Program-made: the position numbers and the translations under genes
In this document: in pieces, positions 1-8,836 of the stretch
Position numbering within the stretch: position 1 is the first letter of the stretch
Layout of the letters: each line of letters begins with the position of its first letter
Notes under the pieces: model-generated
Databases searched by the model: none
Seen by the model: the letters and a program-made list of their open reading frames with translations, nothing else
Told to the model about the DNA's origin: nothing
NCBI GenBank assembly: GCA_031546985.1
Contig: JAVBJN010000026.1
Coordinates: 25,642 to 89,641, forward strand
Direction: 5' to 3'
DNA from: JAVBJN01 sp031546985
Lineage (GTDB): Bacteria; Bacteroidota; Bacteroidia; Chitinophagales; Chitinophagaceae
Length of the DNA stretch: 64,000 bases

Positions 1-117
1 ACGGAAATGCCTGCAGGATTAATGTTTACGCATGCAGAACGCTTGTTCTGGCTGAACCATTGATCCTGGCATTATCTGATGATTCAGATCTGAACCTGAT
101 CTGAGATTACCTGAAAG

Positions 118-146
118 AAAAACCCTAAAGCCTTGCGGCTTCAGGG
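118..146 (-). terminator. Terminator of pepD
   Basis: An inverted repeat (CCCTAAAGCC, loop TTGC, GGCTTCAGGG, one mismatch) lies about 35 bases past the pepD stop. On the minus strand it is followed by a run of T (AAAAA on the plus strand at 118-122), the form of an intrinsic terminator. Confidence 0.7.
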
Positions 147-181
147 TGTCTTATCAGCTTTTTAATGCATGCCTACGTGAT

Positions 182-1636
182 TTAAGCAGGAATCTGCTTT
201 AATGTTTCCAACAGGAATTTCCAGAATTTTTGTACCGAACTGATCTGTGCGCGTTCATCGGGAGAGTGTGCGCCATAGATATTGGGGCCAAAGGATATCA
301 TTTGCATATCGGGGTAGTTGGTGCCCAGTATGCCACACTCCAGCCCTGCGTGCACAGCATTTACGTGGGCTTTGCCACCAAACATGTCTTCATACAGCTT
401 GCTCATGAGCAACACGATGGGCGATTCGGGTTTAGGCTCCCATCCCGGGTAAGCATTGCCATAGGTAAGTGTTGCATCCATCAGCTCAAACGCACCGGCA
501 ATGGCATTGGCCAGGTCTTCTTTCTCGGTATTTACCGAGCTGCGGGTAAGGCACTGGAAGGTATAAGTACCGTCTTTGACCAGCACACGTGCCAGGTTGT
601 TAGACGATTGTACCAGCCCCTGTATATCGGCACTCATGCGGTAAATGCCATTGGGGCAGGCATATAATGCACGCAATAATTTATCCTGAAACGCTTTGGG
701 CATTACTTTCTCCGGCATATCAGCCGCTTCTATGCTAATATCGAGCGATGGATCGGTGGTTTTATACTCTGCTTTTAAAGTAGCCGCCAGCTCATTAACC
801 ATTGCCAGAATTTTGCTGCTGCCTTGCTCATCGGTTACAACTACCGCTACCGACTCGCGCGGAATGGCATTGCGCAAACTACCCCCATCTATACTACTTA
901 CGCCAATGTTGGTTTCTTTATTTAAGGTAAAGAGAATGCGGTTCATCAGTTTGTTGGCATTGCCTCTGCCCAGGTGAATATCGCCACCCGAGTGGCCGCC
1001 GGTAAGCCCTTTTACCGCAATGCGGAAAGCCTTATTACCCGTAGGCGCCGTTAATTCATAATCGCCTTTGGCGGTAACATCTACACCGCCCGCGCAACCA
1101 ATGGTAAGCTCGGTATCTTCTTCGGTATCGAGGTTGAGCAGAATATTGCCTTGCAGCAAGCCGCCTTTCAGCGACAGCGCGCCGGTCATACCCGTTTCTT
1201 CATCAATGGTAAACAACGCTTCAATAGCCGGGTGCGGAATATCGGTAGATGACAATAATGCCATAATCGCCGCCACACCAATACCGTTATCGGCCCCCAG
1301 GGTAGTGCCTTTGGCCTTAACCCAGTCGCCATCTACATACATATTTATACCCTGCGTATCAAAATCGAAACTGGTATCGCTGTTTTTCTGGTGCACCATA
1401 TCGAGGTGACTTTGCAGCACCACCGTTTGGCGGTCTTCCATGCCTTTGGTAGCAGGCTTTTTAATAATCACGTTACCCACTTCGTCTGTCACGGTAGGCA
1501 GGCCCAGGCTTTCGCCAAACGCTTTCATGAAAGCAATAACCCTTTCTTCTTTTTTAGAAGGACGTGGCACTGCGTTTAAATCTGCAAAATGGCCCCAGAG
1601 TGCGGCCGGTTGCAACTGTTTTACTGTATCGCTCAT
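182..1636 (-). CDS. pepD: Aminoacyl-histidine dipeptidase PepD (M20 family)
   Basis: Cytosolic zinc dipeptidase expected to split Xaa-His and other dipeptides (M20C subfamily). At 484 aa it has the usual PepD length. Visible family marks are the metal-binding HLDMVHQK motif near residue 77, the TLGADNGIGV segment near 112, the DEETGMTGA catalytic Glu motif near 144, the GLTGGHSGGDIHLGRG dimerisation/lid segment near 210, and a C-terminal HAGLECG metal ligand motif. The ATG at 1636 fits the family N-terminus (LQPAALWGHFADLNAVPRPS). It is monocistronic on the minus strand, with its own terminator downstream and a repeat-rich, gene-free stretch upstream. No signal peptide is seen. The assignment is secure; the exact substrate range is not visible from sequence. 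Confidence 0.95.
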   Translation of the reverse strand: MSDTVKQLQPAALWGHFADLNAVPRPSKKEERVIAFMKAFGESLGLPTVTDEVGNVIIKKPATKGMEDRQTVVLQSHLDMVHQKNSDTSFDFDTQGINMYVDGDWVKAKGTTLGADNGIGVAAIMALLSSTDIPHPAIEALFTIDEETGMTGALSLKGGLLQGNILLNLDTEEDTELTIGCAGGVDVTAKGDYELTAPTGNKAFRIAVKGLTGGHSGGDIHLGRGNANKLMNRILFTLNKETNIGVSSIDGGSLRNAIPRESVAVVVTDEQGSSKILAMVNELAATLKAEYKTTDPSLDISIEAADMPEKVMPKAFQDKLLRALYACPNGIYRMSADIQGLVQSSNNLARVLVKDGTYTFQCLTRSSVNTEKEDLANAIAGAFELMDATLTYGNAYPGWEPKPESPIVLLMSKLYEDMFGGKAHVNAVHAGLECGILGTNYPDMQMISFGPNIYGAHSPDERAQISSVQKFWKFLLETLKQIPA

Positions 1637-1683
1637 CGTTATGAAATTGTAGGTTTTGAGAAGCGCTAATGTACTAAAAAGCG

Positions 1684-1915
1684 GTGGATAGATGGATTTG
1701 CGGATTTGTGGATTGTGGATTGCGGATTGCGGATTTGTGGATTAGCGAATGCCGGTGGCTGAGCTTGTCGAAGCCCGGATTTGTGGATTGCGGATTGCGG
1801 ATTAAGCGGAGGTCACTGAGCCCCGCATGGGCGGGACAGGCTCTGTCGAAGTGTCGAAGCCCGGATTTGCGAATTAGCGAATACCGGTGGCTGAGCTTGT
1901 AAAGGGCAGCACGCA
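1684..1915. repeat. Mosaic repeat: GGATTTGYGGATT units plus CTGAGCTTGTCGAAG modules
   Basis: Short units of the form GGATTTGTGGATTGCGGATT repeat irregularly. They alternate with CTGAGCTTGTCGAAGCCCGG, seen whole at about 1758-1777 and in partial form near 1890. Around 1818-1853 the CTGAG..TGTCGAAG motif is split by a hairpin module (CCCCGCATGGGCGGGACAGG). The same module in reverse complement appears at 58.4-59.2 kb, so this is an interspersed repeat family rather than local slippage only. Open frames across it are by-products of the repeat. No gene is supported here. Confidence 0.8.
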
Positions 1916-2011
1916 TATACCATACTGGCTGAGCATATTATACCGCCATGCTGGCATAATTTAGTTGTATTTTATGCCTGTAATTGTTGTATTTTCCTTT
2001 ATCGAAAAATG

Positions 2012-2019
2012 TAATTTTG
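2012..2019 (+). promoter_or_regulatory. Bacteroidota -7 box (TAATTTTG)
   Basis: TAATTTTG fits the Bacteroidota -7 consensus TAnnTTTG. It ends only 4 bases before the ATG at 2024, so a transcript from it would be leaderless or would use the second ATG at 2039. A clear -33 TTTG at the usual distance is not seen. Confidence 0.4.
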
Positions 2020-2023
2020 ACCA

Positions 2024-2446
2024 ATGACTAACACAACTATGAAACAAGTACATGAAGGCCGCAATGTAAAACGCTTCCGCGAAATGCTGGGCATAAAGCA
2101 AGAGGCACTGGCTTATGAGCTGGGCGACGACTGGAGCCAGAAAAAAATATCGCAACTGGAGCAGAAAGAAACCATAGATGTGCCATTGCTGGCCCAAATT
2201 TCTGCTGCGCTTAAAATACCTGTAGAGGCTTTTCAGAATTTTGATGAAGAGCAGGCGGTAAATGTAATTGCGAATACTTTTAATGAGGAAGCCTTCATTG
2301 GCAATTCTGGAGGTACATATCACATCAACCCAATCGAAAAAATTATCCAGCTTCACAAAGAGAAGATTGCCTTGTATGAGCGTATGCTTAAAGAGAAGGA
2401 CGATATGATGGCGAGATTGGAGAGCCTCATTAAGCCTAATAAATAA
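2024..2446 (+). CDS. XRE-family helix-turn-helix transcriptional regulator
   Basis: Small DNA-binding protein of about 140 aa. Residues about 13-68 form an XRE/Cro-type HTH: KRFREMLGIKQEALAYELG is the first helix pair and WSQKKISQLEQKE the recognition helix. The rest (about 80-140) is a hydrophilic helix ending in a coiled-coil-like segment rich in K and E, probably for dimerisation. This architecture is common in Bacteroidota single-copy regulators. Two in-frame ATGs exist (2024 and 2039), and the second better fits a -7 box ending at 2019. It stands alone, so its target is unknown; autoregulation is possible but not shown. Confidence 0.85.
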   Translation: MTNTTMKQVHEGRNVKRFREMLGIKQEALAYELGDDWSQKKISQLEQKETIDVPLLAQISAALKIPVEAFQNFDEEQAVNVIANTFNEEAFIGNSGGTYHINPIEKIIQLHKEKIALYERMLKEKDDMMARLESLIKPNK

Positions 2447-2610
2447 CACTACCGCTTTAGTTGCCGGCAATAAACATACGGCAAGGATGTTATTGGGCTT
2501 TCTGGCATTTTGGGTACTGTTTTATCAATTTGCGCCTAACCCATTCATTAGCAAATAGTTTTTGGAACTTTTGAGGTTTTGGGCAGCGGTTGGGGTGCCA
2601 TACACTACTA

Positions 2611-2750
2611 TTTTCCCGCTCCAAGCCCCGGTTTTCCCGCTCAGAGCGGCAAGTTTCCCGCTTGGAGCACCAAAGTTGCCGCTTTTAGTGGCAATGTTCC
2701 CGCTCGGAGCAGCAAGTTTCCTGCTCGGAGCACCAATTTAGCTGCCTGCA
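2611..2750. repeat. 21-bp minisatellite (about 6 degenerate copies)
   Basis: Units of about 21 bp resembling CCCGCTCGGAGCAGCAAGTTT follow one another six times with drift. Each contains a small palindrome (GCTCnGAGC type). Because the period is seven codons, the minus strand reads as heptads such as LLRAGNL and the plus strand as FPARSSK-like heptads. There is no convincing start, stop context or neighbour to call a protein. The remaining gene-free DNA from 2447 to 2842 holds only this array and the terminator at 2785-2820. Confidence 0.75.
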
Positions 2751-2784
2751 CCGTTGCACACGTTTTGGGGCAGCAAATGGCTGT

Positions 2785-2820
2785 AAAAACAAAACTGTCC
2801 GGCCATAAGACCAGACAGTT
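2785..2820 (-). terminator. Terminator of the 2843-3667 T9SS gene
   Basis: AACTGTC (2793-2799) pairs with GACAGTT (2814-2820). On the minus strand the hairpin is followed by a T-rich tract (AAAAACAAAA on the plus strand). It lies about 22 bases past the stop at 2843. Confidence 0.75.
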
Positions 2821-2842
2821 GTACATCAATCATTACTACAAT

Positions 2843-3667
2843 TTATTGCTTGGTCAGCAATTGGGTGCTGGTGTTGCCATTGGCCAGTATGGCTTTTACC
2901 ATATAGGTGCCCGGTGTAAGTTGCGCTATGTTTATACTTTTCTGAAAAGGCTGGCGCATCATCTCTTTGCCGGTAAGGTCAAAAATGGCGATCTGCGCTA
3001 TGGTTTGTGCCGAGCGTATTTCAATGCTGTTGTGCGCTGGGTTGGGGTAGCACACAAAACCCTGGTCGTTTTTACGCACATCGCTCAGGCCTGTAGCGGT
3101 ATTGCTGGTAATGGCCAGGTTATCGAACCGCACATCGAGCCAGTTAGATACGGTGCGGTAGCGGATGGCAATATAAGCGCTGCCCGGTGTATTGGGTATG
3201 GCAATAGGATCGGTTTTGCGCCAGGTATTATCGTTGGCATAATGGGCATCGCGGTAATCATACAGCAGCTTACGCTGGGTTGCCAGTGCAGGATCTGGAC
3301 TGCCTACCAGCAAATAAATAGCCAGTGTATCGGCTGTGGCGGGCACACCAAAGCCAGAGAAATGAGTGCGCACCGAATCTATTTTGCCACCAGTTGCAAA
3401 CTGAAATACCGGAGATACAAACCAATCATCGGTAGGGGTGGCACCGCCAACAGGGTAGTTGTGGTAGAGGCATGCCGGAGCGGTGTAGGGTAAGACAGTA
3501 CCAAATGTCCACTCGTTGTTTATATCGGTGGCACCTTTGCGAAACATTTGCCAGCCTTGCTTTTGCGTAGGAGTGTCAAAGCCGGTGGCATAGTGCGTTT
3601 GCGCCGAGGCTTCGGTTAATGACAGCGCCGATAGGGCTGCCATTATAAGAAAAGAAGATTTCATCAT
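2843..3667 (-). CDS. Secreted T9SS type A sorting-domain protein with choice-of-anchor J-like domain
   Basis: A 274-aa exported protein. Residues 1-22 are a Sec signal peptide ending at a SAQ-like cleavage site. Residues about 25-190 look like a jelly-roll choice-of-anchor J (MAM-like) domain: TGFDTPTQKQGWQM start, DDWFVSPVFQF strand, and a closing VRFDNLAI motif. The last 75 or so residues are a type A T9SS C-terminal sorting domain with CYPNPAHNSIEI, then IFDLTGKEM and LTPGTYMV. The protein should pass the outer membrane by T9SS and be anchored or released after CTD removal. It is monocistronic with its own terminator; the ligand is unknown. No T9SS machinery gene is in the window. Confidence 0.9.
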   Translation of the reverse strand: MMKSSFLIMAALSALSLTEASAQTHYATGFDTPTQKQGWQMFRKGATDINNEWTFGTVLPYTAPACLYHNYPVGGATPTDDWFVSPVFQFATGGKIDSVRTHFSGFGVPATADTLAIYLLVGSPDPALATQRKLLYDYRDAHYANDNTWRKTDPIAIPNTPGSAYIAIRYRTVSNWLDVRFDNLAITSNTATGLSDVRKNDQGFVCYPNPAHNSIEIRSAQTIAQIAIFDLTGKEMMRQPFQKSINIAQLTPGTYMVKAILANGNTSTQLLTKQ

Positions 3668-3914
3668 GATAACATTGTTTGGGGTAAATACTGTTGGGAT
3701 GTATTATTGTATGAACATGATGAAAGACGGTTTAATTAATTAAACGGTTGGGCGTGTAATGTTTGTTTTTTGTTTGCTGCTTTGCTTTATTGGTATGTGT
3801 GCGCAGGCTGTATTGCTCAGGTAATATTCAAGCATGGATTTGGCCTGGGGCCGCTGCTGTAAAGGATAACAGCGTTGTTCAATTGATTGTAAAGTGCCTC
3901 AAATCTGAGGGTGT

Positions 3915-3941
3915 AAAAAATCTCCGGCCAGCAACCGGGGA
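3915..3941 (-). terminator. Terminator downstream of the EamA gene
   Basis: On the minus strand TCCCCGG and CCGGAGA form a 7-bp stem with one mismatch, followed by TTTTTT. It lies about 30 bases past the EamA stop and probably ends the transcript that starts with the two-component genes. The rest of 3668-3971 shows a TTAATTAATTAA palindrome near 3731, a CCTCAAATCTGAGG hairpin near 3898, and no gene. Confidence 0.6.
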
Positions 3942-3971
3942 TGAAAAAATGATAGTTATTGTCGTTACTTT

Positions 3972-4385
3972 TTACAATATAATGACAATGGTGCCCGCCA
4001 CAATTAAAACGCCGCCAATAATTACTTTGGCATCTACCGGCTCTTTGAGCAATACAATAGAGAGCACAATGGCAATGGCTACACTTAGTTTATCTATAGG
4101 CGCTACTTTAGACACATCGCCGGTTTCGAGGGCTTTAAAATAAAAGATCCACGACAGGCCGGTGGCTATGCCCGATAAGATGAGAAACAGCAGGTTGCTT
4201 TGCGTAAGCGCTTTGGTTTCTTTTATTTGCCCGCCAATGAGCACAATGCCCCAGGCCATAACCCATACTACGGTAGTGCGTATGGCAGTAGCCAGGTTGC
4301 CGCTTATGCCTCTGATGCCCACTTTGGCCAGTATGGCGGTAAGGGCAGCAAAGAAGGCCGATAAAAGGGCATAGTACTTCCACAT
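3972..4385 (-). CDS. EamA-family small membrane transporter
   Basis: A 137-aa integral membrane protein of the EamA/DMT group, a half-length form with four to five TM segments. The WKYYALLSAFFAALTAILAK opening, WVMAWGIVL, SGIATGLSWIFYFKALETG, KLSVAIAIVLSIVLLKEPV and IIGGVLIVAGTIVIIL segments follow the single-EamA-repeat pattern. Half-size members must dimerise to form a transporter. The frame is open upstream to 4514, but the ATG at 4385 is chosen because MWKYYALLSA starts the first TM and follows the preceding gene's stop by only 4 bases, implying co-translation. The substrate is unknown. It is the last gene of the minus-strand unit with the receptor and two-component system. Confidence 0.85.
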   Translation of the reverse strand: MWKYYALLSAFFAALTAILAKVGIRGISGNLATAIRTTVVWVMAWGIVLIGGQIKETKALTQSNLLFLILSGIATGLSWIFYFKALETGDVSKVAPIDKLSVAIAIVLSIVLLKEPVDAKVIIGGVLIVAGTIVIIL

Positions 4386-4389
4386 GGTG

Positions 4390-6816
4390 TTAGAATTTAT
4401 AGTTGTAGCCGAGCCGCACCACCTGGGTTTCGTAGTAGTCGGTGCTGGTGTACCGGAACCCGTCTCCCCGAATTTCTCTTTTGATGTGCAGCGTATTGGC
4501 AATATCGGTTGCATTCAGAAATATGGCGCCCTTGCCTTGCTGAATACTTTTCTTAAAGCCCAGATCTATCGAAAACCGCGCGTCTATCTGCCCCTGCGGA
4601 ATAATATCCGGCGCCAGGTATATGGCCGTAAGCTGTGCCTCGGTTTGGCCCGGCAGGTGAAACAGGCCATTGAGCTTAATATTGCCGGAGTACATGCTTT
4701 GCCTGGGGGCAGTATATGTGTTGGGCTGCGGATACAGGTTTAAAACCGTAAATGATTCAATGATGTTTTGGTAACCATTCAGGTTTAGATTGAATGTAGC
4801 ATATTTTCCGGCATGTTGCGACAGCATCACTTCTATGCCGGTATTGTAGCTTTTGCCCGCATTCTGGTATATGTTGTAAATGATGGTATTGCCAGGCACA
4901 ATGCTGCCAATGCGGGTAATGAGCGCATCCATACTTTTGTGGTACAGCGATACAAAGAGGTAGCCATTGGTCTGGTTGGTTTTATAGCCCAGCTCCAGTG
5001 TATTGGTAAACTGTGGCCTTAACGCCGGGTTGCCCACTTTTATGATCCCGGCATCATCGTATTTGGGAAATATGCGTATGTCTACCTCATTGGGCCGGTC
5101 TACACGCCGGTTGTAGAAAAACGTAATGCGGTTGCGGTCGTCAAATTTATAGCTGAAACGCAGGTTGGGAAAAGGTTGTGTGTAATCGTAGCCACTGCTT
5201 TTATACGTGTTGTGGTTGGGGTTTACATCGTATTGCACCTTTACATACTCGAGCCGGAGGCCGGCTTCGATCTCCAGGTTTTTATTTTCGAAAATATAGT
5301 TGCCATAAAGTGCGGGAATGGTTTCGGTATAGTTGGCCCAGCCCCCGGCATTTACATCGAGCGGCGAATGCAGGCCCGGAATAAAGGTCATATTTACCGG
5401 AATGTAACGCCTGCGGAATTTAATACCCCCTTCTATACGGCCATATTTTAACGGTTGCACATAATCGAGGTTCAGATCCGATACATGCTCATCCGACAAT
5501 AGTTTAAAAGAATCGAGCCCGGTATAGGTGGGCATATAATTGGTAAAGAAATACTGCTCGTTCTCGCGGTGAAACGTGTAGTTGTAACTAATATTGAGCG
5601 AGCGGCCCGGTTGCTTAAACTGGTGCTGCCATGCGGCAGATGCGGTTACGGTGGTTTTAAGCTCATCTTCTATAAACTGCCACAGCCGTGCACGCTCTGT
5701 AAGGCTGCTGTTAAAGAAGGGTTCATCGCCGTGGTCAATAATTTTTTCACTGCTGAGCAGGCCCGATACGGTAATAGTGTTTTTGGGGTTCAGATACCAG
5801 TCCATGCCACCTCGTGTGGTAACGGTATTGGTATTGCGGTTGCGTTTGAGTTGTTGTTTAATTACCGTGCCGTCGTCGTAATAGCGGTCGGTAAATTCGT
5901 TTTTGTTAAGGGTTTGGTTGTACAGGTCATCGGCTTGTATAAACAGGTTTACTTTGTTTTTGCGGTAGTTGAGCGATAGCGATGGATTTATTTTGGGCGT
6001 AGCCTGGTATTGCGGGCGAATGGTAGGGTAGTTGCTTTGTTTGATCCACAGTGCGCCCAGGCCTCCGGTAAGGCCTACAGTGCCGTTGAGCCCTTCTTTC
6101 TTTTCTTTTTTGTAAATAATGTTGATGATGCCTGCGTTGCCATTGGCATCGAACTTAGCAGAGGGGTTGTTGATGATTTCGATGCGCTCAATAGCCGAGG
6201 CTGGTATGTTCTGCAAGCCCGATTGGCCGCCAAAGCCAGTAAGGGCTGTTTGTTTGCCATCGATGAGCACCATCACTTTATCGCTGCCCCGCAATTGCAC
6301 TTTGCCATCCTGCAGCGTTACGCCGGGCAGGTTTTTCATAGCATCGAGCGCAGAGGCGCCCGCCTGGGTCAGGTTATCGGCAAGGTTAAAGGTTTTCTTG
6401 TCCATTTTGCCGCTTACCTCATCTTGTGTGGTGCTTATGGTTACTTCTTTCAGGTTGTTGGTATTGCTTGCCAGCTCTATATTGCCCAGTTCCAGGAAAG
6501 GGCTTAACTCGCCAATGAGCAGTGGTTTAATCTGGGGCTGGTAACCGAGGTAGGAGATCTTTAAAAGGTACTTACCACTTTTAAGATCGGCGAGGGTAAA
6601 CCGGCCGTCTTCTCCGGTTACGGTGCCTGCAAGAAAGCTGCTGTCTTTGCTGGTAAGCACTACCACATTTACGTAAGGAATGGGGGCTTTCTGCTTTTCG
6701 TCTTTTACCGTGCCCGATACCGTGGTTTTGCCGGACTGAGCTTGTAAAGGCGCATGAGTGCACATCAAAAGACTTATAAACAGGGATGCGGTTTGCTGAA
6801 TAATATGCTTGTTCAT
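4390..6816 (-). CDS. Outer-membrane beta-barrel receptor (CarboxypepD_reg + OMP_b-brl_3 family)
   Basis: An 808-aa outer-membrane protein related to TonB-dependent receptors. A signal peptide ends near APLQAQ. Residues about 30-115 are a CarboxypepD_reg-like beta-sandwich (VSGTVKDEKQKAPIPYVNV). Residues about 125-235 are a plug-like domain with GASALDAMKNLPGV, DKVMVLIDGKQ and IERIEIINNPSAKFDANGNA. The remainder is a long C-terminal barrel ending in an aromatic terminus (RLGYNYKF). No clear TonB box is seen, as is usual in this subfamily. The start at 6816 (MNKHIIQQ) is preferred over an upstream in-frame ATG at 6831 because it gives a standard signal peptide. It sits 59 bases after the kinase gene and is probably co-transcribed with it, suggesting the kinase controls or senses something at the envelope. 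The ligand is unknown. Confidence 0.9.
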   Translation of the reverse strand: MNKHIIQQTASLFISLLMCTHAPLQAQSGKTTVSGTVKDEKQKAPIPYVNVVVLTSKDSSFLAGTVTGEDGRFTLADLKSGKYLLKISYLGYQPQIKPLLIGELSPFLELGNIELASNTNNLKEVTISTTQDEVSGKMDKKTFNLADNLTQAGASALDAMKNLPGVTLQDGKVQLRGSDKVMVLIDGKQTALTGFGGQSGLQNIPASAIERIEIINNPSAKFDANGNAGIINIIYKKEKKEGLNGTVGLTGGLGALWIKQSNYPTIRPQYQATPKINPSLSLNYRKNKVNLFIQADDLYNQTLNKNEFTDRYYDDGTVIKQQLKRNRNTNTVTTRGGMDWYLNPKNTITVSGLLSSEKIIDHGDEPFFNSSLTERARLWQFIEDELKTTVTASAAWQHQFKQPGRSLNISYNYTFHRENEQYFFTNYMPTYTGLDSFKLLSDEHVSDLNLDYVQPLKYGRIEGGIKFRRRYIPVNMTFIPGLHSPLDVNAGGWANYTETIPALYGNYIFENKNLEIEAGLRLEYVKVQYDVNPNHNTYKSSGYDYTQPFPNLRFSYKFDDRNRITFFYNRRVDRPNEVDIRIFPKYDDAGIIKVGNPALRPQFTNTLELGYKTNQTNGYLFVSLYHKSMDALITRIGSIVPGNTIIYNIYQNAGKSYNTGIEVMLSQHAGKYATFNLNLNGYQNIIESFTVLNLYPQPNTYTAPRQSMYSGNIKLNGLFHLPGQTEAQLTAIYLAPDIIPQGQIDARFSIDLGFKKSIQQGKGAIFLNATDIANTLHIKREIRGDGFRYTSTDYYETQVVRLGYNYKF

Positions 6817-6875
6817 GTTACAAAGCTGCAACCCGATTTAGAATAAAATCTGAACGCTGTTTCTTTTGGCCAAAC

Positions 6876-8165
6876 TCAGGAAAAATAAACGGTAAAATGA
6901 TGCTGCCCCGTGTTGTAATCATAGAGGATCTGCCAGCCGTATTGCTTGCATACTTCGGCTACAATGGCCAGGCCCAGGCCCGTTGCGGGCGATTGGGCCG
7001 AGGTTCTTCCAAAACGTTTAAACAATTGTTCTCTTTCCAGCGCTTCGGTGCCGGAGTTGGAAATGCGGAGGCTGTTGGGCTCCAGGGCCACCGTAATTAC
7101 ACCTTCGTGCGCACTGTATTTAATAGCATTCATGAGCAGGTTAGACAGCAGTATTTCGGTAAGGGTTCTGTTGGCATCCAGCATTATGCCCGGTGCAATA
7201 TTGGGCACCACACGCAATTGTTTTTCTTCGGTAAATGAGGCCATCCATTCCAGGTTATCGGTAGTAAGCTCTGAGAGGTCGATGGCTTCTTTGTCGGGAA
7301 ACTGGCGGTTCTCAATTTTGGCCAGCAACAGCAGGTTTTTATTGATGCGGTTTACCCGCAGCAGCGCGTTCTGCGCTTGCTCTACACTGTCCGATTGTTT
7401 TTGCGATAGAGTAGCGTCTTGTAAAAAAACATCGAGCTTGGCCTGCACAATGGCCAGTGGCGTTTGCAGCTCGTGCGATGCGTTTTCTATAAAGTGTTTT
7501 TGTTGCTGGTAGGCGGCTATATTGCCTGCTATAAGTTGGCTCAGGCTATTGTTTAAGGTTTCAAATTCGGCTATCGGGGTAGGCTCAAATGTAATGGCCT
7601 GGTAGTGGTGCAGATCAAAGTTTTTAATCTTATCGAGGCTTTGGTAAAAAGGCCGCCAGATGCGGGCAGATAGCCATTTGTTAAGGAATATCAATCCACC
7701 CAGCAGTATGATGAAAAAGATGATGGATACCAGCGTTAAACCCAGTATGGTTTCGTGCGATTCTTCCATATTGGTTTCTACGGTAAGGCTGTAGGGTTTG
7801 CCATTCAGTTCAAAGCAGGTAACCAGGCCCTGGAAGCGGTCTTCATTCGCAGTCTTGTCTTTTTTATAGGGATTGGTGCGGTATACATTGTAGGTGCTGT
7901 CGGCTTGTGCAGATGCTACCGGAACAAGCCTGGCTTCGGGCTGGAGCTGGTTCCAGAGTTGTACGCTTTCCTGTAAGGCAGAATCAGAGAATTGCAGCGA
8001 TTGCAGGTTGTGCCGTATGCCCTCGCTTACAATGATGTTGTGCTCTTTAAGTTCGTGCTGCCAGATATGGTCTACAATAAGGTAATAGGCAGGTATGCTA
8101 CAGGCCAGCACAACAGCGGCATAGCCCAGGAATATTTTGAAAGATTGGTTGAGCAATTTAGTCAT
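6876..8165 (-). CDS. Sensor histidine kinase
   Basis: A membrane-bound two-component kinase of 429 aa. TM1 (about residues 8-28) and TM2 (about 145-165, LTLVSIIFFIILLGGLIFL) flank a periplasmic sensor of about 115 residues with no recognised fold. The H box is IENASHELQTPLA with the phospho-accepting His, followed by an HATPase_c domain with the N box (LLMNAIKYS), a weak G1 region and a clear GLGLAIV G2 box. The start is set at 8165, where ATG overlaps the response regulator stop as ATGA, giving translational coupling. It pairs with the OmpR-type regulator just upstream. The signal is unknown; linkage to an outer-membrane receptor suggests an envelope or uptake role. Confidence 0.93.
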   Translation of the reverse strand: MTKLLNQSFKIFLGYAAVVLACSIPAYYLIVDHIWQHELKEHNIIVSEGIRHNLQSLQFSDSALQESVQLWNQLQPEARLVPVASAQADSTYNVYRTNPYKKDKTANEDRFQGLVTCFELNGKPYSLTVETNMEESHETILGLTLVSIIFFIILLGGLIFLNKWLSARIWRPFYQSLDKIKNFDLHHYQAITFEPTPIAEFETLNNSLSQLIAGNIAAYQQQKHFIENASHELQTPLAIVQAKLDVFLQDATLSQKQSDSVEQAQNALLRVNRINKNLLLLAKIENRQFPDKEAIDLSELTTDNLEWMASFTEEKQLRVVPNIAPGIMLDANRTLTEILLSNLLMNAIKYSAHEGVITVALEPNSLRISNSGTEALEREQLFKRFGRTSAQSPATGLGLAIVAEVCKQYGWQILYDYNTGQHHFTVYFS

Positions 8166-8836
8166 GACTCCCATTTATAACCACTTCCGTAAATTGTTTT
8201 CAGGTAATTGCCGCCGCCAGCTTCGGCCAGTTTGCGTTTCAGGTTTTTAATGTGGGCGTAAATTACATCGTAATTGTCCAGCATATCGGCCATGTCACCC
8301 AGCAAATGCTCTGCCAGCGCGCTTTTGGAGACCACCCGGTTTTTGTTGCTGATAAAATACAGCAGCAGGTCAAATTCTTTTTTGGTAAGCTGTACTTCCG
8401 TTTGGTTAACGGTTACTGTTTTGGAGAGCAGGTTTATCTCCAGCTCCTGGTGCCGGATAATGTTGGTATTGTCGAAATGCCGCCTGCGGATAACCGAGTA
8501 AACCCTGGCCGCCAGCTCGGGCATGTGAAAAGGTTTGGACAGGTAATCGTCTGCCCCGATCTGCAATCCTTTTATTTTATCTTCCAGTGCATTTTTGGCC
8601 GAGATAATGATAACGCCATCCTGCTTTTTATCCTTTTTAAGCGCTTCCAGAATTTTTAGCCCATCGCCACCGGGCAGCATCAGATCGAGCAAGATGCAGT
8701 CGTAATCGTACAGTTCTGTTTTTTCGAGGGCTTGCTGGTAGTCTGCGGCAATCTCACACAGGTATTGCTCATCCGATAAGTAATCGGATATGCTTTGCGC
8801 CAGTTGCCATTCATCTTCTATAATCAGGATTTTCAC
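8162..8836 (-). CDS. OmpR/PhoB-type response regulator
   Basis: A 224-aa regulator. The REC domain (1-115) has the acidic pocket (EDE at 7-9), the phospho-acceptor D51 in CILLDLMLP, the Ser in IIISAK and the Lys in LSKPF. A winged-helix DNA-binding domain (about 125-222) follows, with LTKKEFDLLLYF and IYGSGYKW hallmarks. Its stop overlaps the kinase start by 4 bases, so the pair is one unit followed by the receptor and EamA genes. It likely activates its own unit, but no operator can be assigned from sequence alone. The 584 bases upstream are gene-free. Confidence 0.94.
   Translation of the reverse strand: MKILIIEDEWQLAQSISDYLSDEQYLCEIAADYQQALEKTELYDYDCILLDLMLPGGDGLKILEALKKDKKQDGVIIISAKNALEDKIKGLQIGADDYLSKPFHMPELAARVYSVIRRRHFDNTNIIRHQELEINLLSKTVTVNQTEVQLTKKEFDLLLYFISNKNRVVSKSALAEHLLGDMADMLDNYDVIYAHIKNLKRKLAEAGGGNYLKTIYGSGYKWES

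Noticed and set aside
2579..3493. Long plus-strand open frame of 304 codons
   Set aside because: It starts in the minisatellite and then runs antisense to the T9SS gene at 2843-3667, whose signal peptide and sorting domain are clear. The plus frame shows no motifs.
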